Positions 61,243 through 64,000 of a stretch of DNA of 64,000 bases are shown piece after piece; the stretch's first letter is position 1; the number at the start of each line of letters is the position of its first letter. This DNA comes from Sandaracinobacter neustonicus. Lineage in GTDB: Bacteria > Pseudomonadota > Alphaproteobacteria > Sphingomonadales > Sphingomonadaceae. Under the pieces are notes generated by a model that did no database searches, was not told the DNA's origin, and saw nothing but the letters and a program-made list of their open reading frames with translations. The position numbers were made by a program, and so were the translations under genes. The stretch covers positions 62,001 to 126,000 of the forward strand of contig NZ_VFSU01000017.1 of assembly GCF_006385875.1 (NCBI RefSeq), in the 5' to 3' direction.

Positions 61243-61512
61243 TTACTTACGCAGGCCCAGCTTGGCGATCAGCGCCTGATAGCGGGCTGCATCCTTGCGC
61301 TTCAGATAATCGAGAAGCGAGCGGCGGTTGTTCACCAGCATCAGCAGGCCGCGACGCGAGTGGTTGTCTTTCGCGTGGGTCTTGAAATGCTCGGTCAGAT
61401 TCTGGATGCGCGCGGTCAGGATGGCGACTTGCACTTCCGGGCTGCCGGTGTCGCCGGCTTCGCGGGCGTGTTCGGCAATGACGGCGGCCTTTTGTTCAAC
61501 AGTGATCGACAT
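61243..61512 (-). CDS. rpsO: 30S ribosomal protein S15
   Basis: 89 residues, standard length. [20 protein letters not shown] at the N-terminus, the [20 protein letters not shown] helix, the [26 protein letters not shown] region that binds 16S rRNA, and the end [12 protein letters not shown] match S15 fully. It is an early-binding protein of the 30S platform. Gene order truB-rpsO-pnp is conserved in bacteria. Ribosome site AGGAGATCC. Confidence 0.98.
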   Translation of the reverse strand: MSITVEQKAAVIAEHAREAGDTGSPEVQVAILTARIQNLTEHFKTHAKDNHSRRGLLMLVNNRRSLLDYLKRKDAARYQALIAKLGLRK

Positions 61513-61526
61513 CGTGGATCTCCTAC

Positions 61527-62447
61527 TTACAAGTTGAATCCCCTCACGACTTTCACGTCGCCTTGCAAAATCTCGACCAGCGCAACCGGAACAGGCCCGA
61601 GGGTTGCGAGATATTGGCCGGGATTTCCACGGGGCCTCAGAATGCGCTGCCCTTGCTTCAGTGCAGCGGCTTCCTGAGGGTCGACAGCGAGGACCGGGAT
61701 GTCGTCCAGTCCGGCTGTCAGCGGCAAAAGGGCCTGTTCAGGCGCGGGCCCTTGCACGAGTTCCACGCATTTGTCCAGCGAAACGGCCTGATCCAGCGTG
61801 AACGGACCGGCCGCCGTGCGACGCAACAGGCGGACATGCCCCACCGTGCCCAGCGCCAGCGCAAGATCGCGCGCGAGACTGCGCACATAGGTGCCCTTGG
61901 AGCAATGCACATCCAGCGTGGCGCTGTCCGCATCGGCTTCCACCAGCTTGAGGCTGTGGATCACAAGCTCGCGCTCTGCCAGTTCCACCGTTTCGCCCGC
62001 GCGGGCCAGCGCATAGGCCCGTTCGCCATCCACCTTCAGCGCGGAATAGGCAGGCGGGCGCTGGCGGATTGGGCCGGTGAAGCGCGGCAACATCGCCTGA
62101 ATCGCCGCCGAATCGGGGCGCACCGGGCTTTCCGCCACCACTTCGCCTTCGGCATCGTCGGTGCTGGTGGCGGTGCCGAAGCGAATCGTGAAGCGATAGG
62201 CCTTCGGCCCGTTCAGCAGATAGCCGGACAGCTTGGTCGCCTCGCCCAGCGCGATGGGGAGCACGCCGGACGCCAGCGGGTCCAGCGTGCCGCCATGGCC
62301 AATTTTCAATTGGCCCGACCCGGACTGCCCGATTTTCGGCTTTCCATGGCCACCGTGGCGCAGCGCCCATTTCAGCTTGCCGACAACCTGCGCGCTGGTG
62401 GGGCCGATGGGCTTATCGACCACCAGCCAGCCGTGAAGGCCCGTCAT
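61527..62447 (-). CDS. truB: tRNA pseudouridine(55) synthase
   Basis: 306 residues. It converts U55 in the T loop of tRNAs to pseudouridine. The catalytic Asp (near residue 55) is in [20 protein letters not shown], after the N-terminal [42 protein letters not shown] and [19 protein letters not shown] are the other family motifs, and a short PUA-like tail ends the protein. An insertion between VGKL and GHGG ([19 protein letters not shown]) is glycine-rich. It lies 14 bp before rpsO in the same operon. Confidence 0.96.
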   Translation of the reverse strand: MTGLHGWLVVDKPIGPTSAQVVGKLKWALRHGGHGKPKIGQSGSGQLKIGHGGTLDPLASGVLPIALGEATKLSGYLLNGPKAYRFTIRFGTATSTDDAEGEVVAESPVRPDSAAIQAMLPRFTGPIRQRPPAYSALKVDGERAYALARAGETVELAERELVIHSLKLVEADADSATLDVHCSKGTYVRSLARDLALALGTVGHVRLLRRTAAGPFTLDQAVSLDKCVELVQGPAPEQALLPLTAGLDDIPVLAVDPQEAAALKQGQRILRPRGNPGQYLATLGPVPVALVEILQGDVKVVRGFNL

Positions 62448-62459
62448 AATAGGCGCCGG

Positions 62460-63251
62460 TTACTGGCCGCCGGCGCGGACCAGCATCAGCTCCACCGGTT
62501 GCTGCGGCTCGGCCGTTTCCAGCACGAAGGTCGCCGTGTCGGTGATATATTGCAGCTTGCCGTCCGGCCCCTCGATCCGGGCTTGCAGCCGATAGGTCTG
62601 GCCGCGCGGGGTCACCCGATCCACATCATAGGCGATGCGGAAATTCAGCGGCACCTGATTGCCGCTGGTCACAAGGCTGGTGGAGGCGATTTCCGTGGCG
62701 GGCGCATCCGCGCGGGCGGCATCCACCAGCAGCACGCGGGCCTTGGTGCCGGGCACCAGCGCCATACGGTCCAGCTTGGTCAGCGTGCCCCAGATCAGCC
62801 CGTTGCGCGGGGCATCGGGAATGGCGTGGCAGGTGGCCACGCGCTCGGCATTGCGGGTGACGCCGCGATAGATTGTGGCGGTTTCGCCATCCAGATCCAG
62901 CCGGCTGGCCCCCAACACGAAGCGCGGCGGCTTGTAGCCCACCTGTTCCTGCAGAACCAGCGTTTCACCGCCACGGATCACCCGCAGCACCCCGGCGGCG
63001 CGATCCCAGTCTGTCGTGGCCTTCTGCCCATCGTCGCAGATGTAGGAAACGGCGTTGTTCAGCGGCAGTACCGGGGCCTGCTGGGTGGGGCCGGGCACTG
63101 GCGCGGGCGCAGGGGCCGCCGGTTGCGCCACCGGCGGGGGGGGCGGAGGCGGCGCAGGCTCAGCCACGGGCGTTTGCGCCACAGAGGAGGAGGCGCAGCC
63201 CGCCAACAGCGCAAGCGCAAGGGGGGCGGCAATCGCGAACACAGGCTTCAA
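62460..63251 (-). CDS. Lipoprotein with YbaY-like domain
   Basis: 263 residues from a TTG at 63251 that overlaps the polA stop by four bases (TTGA). This start gives KPVFAIAAPLALALLAGCAS, a lipoprotein signal with lipobox LAGC. A proline/alanine linker follows (AEPAPPPPPPPVAQPAAPAP), then an MliC-like segment (VSYICDDGQKATTDWDRAAG, about 70-135), and a YbaY-type domain (TKARVLLVDAARADAPATEI...QVPLNFRIAYDVDRV, about 165-260). MliC proteins bind lysozyme; YbaY-domain lipoproteins have no settled function. It should lie at the outer membrane and is cotranscribed with polA. Confidence 0.78.
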   Translation of the reverse strand: MKPVFAIAAPLALALLAGCASSSVAQTPVAEPAPPPPPPPVAQPAAPAPAPVPGPTQQAPVLPLNNAVSYICDDGQKATTDWDRAAGVLRVIRGGETLVLQEQVGYKPPRFVLGASRLDLDGETATIYRGVTRNAERVATCHAIPDAPRNGLIWGTLTKLDRMALVPGTKARVLLVDAARADAPATEIASTSLVTSGNQVPLNFRIAYDVDRVTPRGQTYRLQARIEGPDGKLQYITDTATFVLETAEPQQPVELMLVRAGGQ

Positions 63252-64000
63252 TGGGCAGCTCCCCAATTGGCCCCGGTGCCGACTTCAACCCCCAGCGGAA
63301 CGCTGAGCGCGAGCGCCGGACCGGCGGCGGATTCCATGACGGTGCGGATAACCCCTTTGGCCGTTTCGGCTTCCGATTCGGGGGCTTCGAACACCAGTTC
63401 GTCGTGCACCTGAAGCAGCATGCGCGTGCCCGTCAAGCCAGCCTCGGCAAGTGCCGCCTCCATGCGGATCATCGCGCGCTTGATGATGTCGGCCGCGGTG
63501 CCCTGCACCGGCGCGTTGATGGCGGCCCGCTCCGCGCCGCCGCGTTCGGATTGCACCTTGGATCGGATTCCGGGCACGTTGATGCGCCGCCCGTAGAGAG
63601 TCGTCACGAAGGCATCCTCGCGCACCTTCGCCACCGTTTCCGCCATGTAGCGGCGGATGCCGTGATAGCGATCGAGATAGCGTTCGATGAATTCCTGCGC
63701 TTCGCCGCGCGAAATCCCCAGCCGCTGGGCAAGGCCGAAGGCGGAAATGCCATAGATGATGGAGAAGTTGATGGTTTTCGCACGGCCGCGCAGGTCCCGA
63801 TCGACGGGCGCGTCCGCTGCCAGCCCGAACACCTGCCGCGCCGTCAGCGCGTGGATGTCCTGCCCGCTGGCATAGGCCTCTTTCAGTTCCGGTACGTCGG
63901 CGATGTGCGCCATCAGCCGCAACTCGATCTGGTTGTAATCCGCCGAGAGGATCACATTGCCCGGCTCCGCCACGAAGGCGTCGCGGATGCGGCGGCCCAT
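63248..64000 (-). CDS. polA: DNA polymerase I, C-terminal part (cut by the window edge)
   Basis: The last 250 codons or so of polA; the 5' part, with the 5'-3' and any 3'-5' exonuclease domains, lies beyond 64000. Polymerase motif A is seen in ILSADYNQIELRLMAHIAD, motif B (O helix) in DLRGRAKTINFSIIYGISAF, and motif C in LLQVHDELVFEAP, so the catalytic aspartates and the nucleotide-binding Arg, Lys and Tyr are all present. It fills gaps during repair and Okazaki-fragment processing. Its stop overlaps the TTG start of the next lipoprotein gene. Confidence 0.96.
   Translation of the reverse strand: MGRRIRDAFVAEPGNVILSADYNQIELRLMAHIADVPELKEAYASGQDIHALTARQVFGLAADAPVDRDLRGRAKTINFSIIYGISAFGLAQRLGISRGEAQEFIERYLDRYHGIRRYMAETVAKVREDAFVTTLYGRRINVPGIRSKVQSERGGAERAAINAPVQGTAADIIKRAMIRMEAALAEAGLTGTRMLLQVHDELVFEAPESEAETAKGVIRTVMESAAGPALALSVPLGVEVGTGANWGAAH

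Overview
The window is GC-rich chromosomal DNA from an alphaproteobacterium, most likely of the Sphingomonadales. Three things point there: a Caulobacter-type oxidative xylose operon (xylX-xylB-xylC), a DUF3240 gene inside a heavy-metal RND operon, and mosaic intergenic repeats of the kind common in sphingomonads (14-mer GCGCCGCAGGCAAT, CTTCGACA...GCTGAGCGG, and long palindromes). The assignment rests on family recognition and repeat style, not on an rRNA gene. About 50 protein genes are supported. No tRNA, rRNA or CRISPR array was found.

Layout. 1-727: AT-rich margin with a decayed tyrosine-recombinase N-terminus, probably the edge of an old integrated element. 728-10454: AraC regulator and GST, an acyl-CoA ligase coupled to gamma-glutamyltransferase, pyrD, a second AraC regulator, and a TerC-family membrane protein with a structured leader. 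11015-25873: carbohydrate region. A minus-strand operon (xylX, xylB, xylC, aldose 1-epimerase, small exported protein) diverges from a GH3 beta-glycosidase, and two LacI-type operator boxes lie between them. Next come a UDP-glucuronate epimerase, an acyltransferase, prs, a GT25 glycosyltransferase, and a divergent GH74 xyloglucanase / GH29 fucosidase pair. Together these suggest use of plant xyloglucan or xylan.

25870-29554: a LpoA-like lipoprotein whose start codon overlaps that of divergent rsmI, then yraN, a SirB1-type gene and an AT-rich zinc-ribbon gene. 29941-39093: coniferyl-aldehyde dehydrogenase, a two-component system, and the divergent RND metal-efflux operon (adaptor, pump, frameshifted DUF3240, TolC). 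39189-48189: dapE, an SDR, an AlaC-like aminotransferase, a small exported protein, PHA synthase coupled to a TonB receptor, and a beta-lactamase-fold lipoprotein. 48447-55353: infA with a small ORF, isocitrate lyase divergent from its probable short-chain-acyl regulator, class III alcohol dehydrogenase, and an S9 peptidase. 55531-64000: a P-type ATPase behind an FNR-type box, then the housekeeping series pnp, rpsO, truB, a YbaY-like lipoprotein and the 3' part of polA.

Many neighbours overlap by four bases (ATGA, and also TTGA or CTGA), so translational coupling is a strong theme. The most interesting non-coding signals are a hairpin repeat family whose stems covary between copies, the terC leader that can hide its ribosome-binding site, paired operator boxes in the xylose region, an FNR box, and a TGTAA-rich aceA control region.
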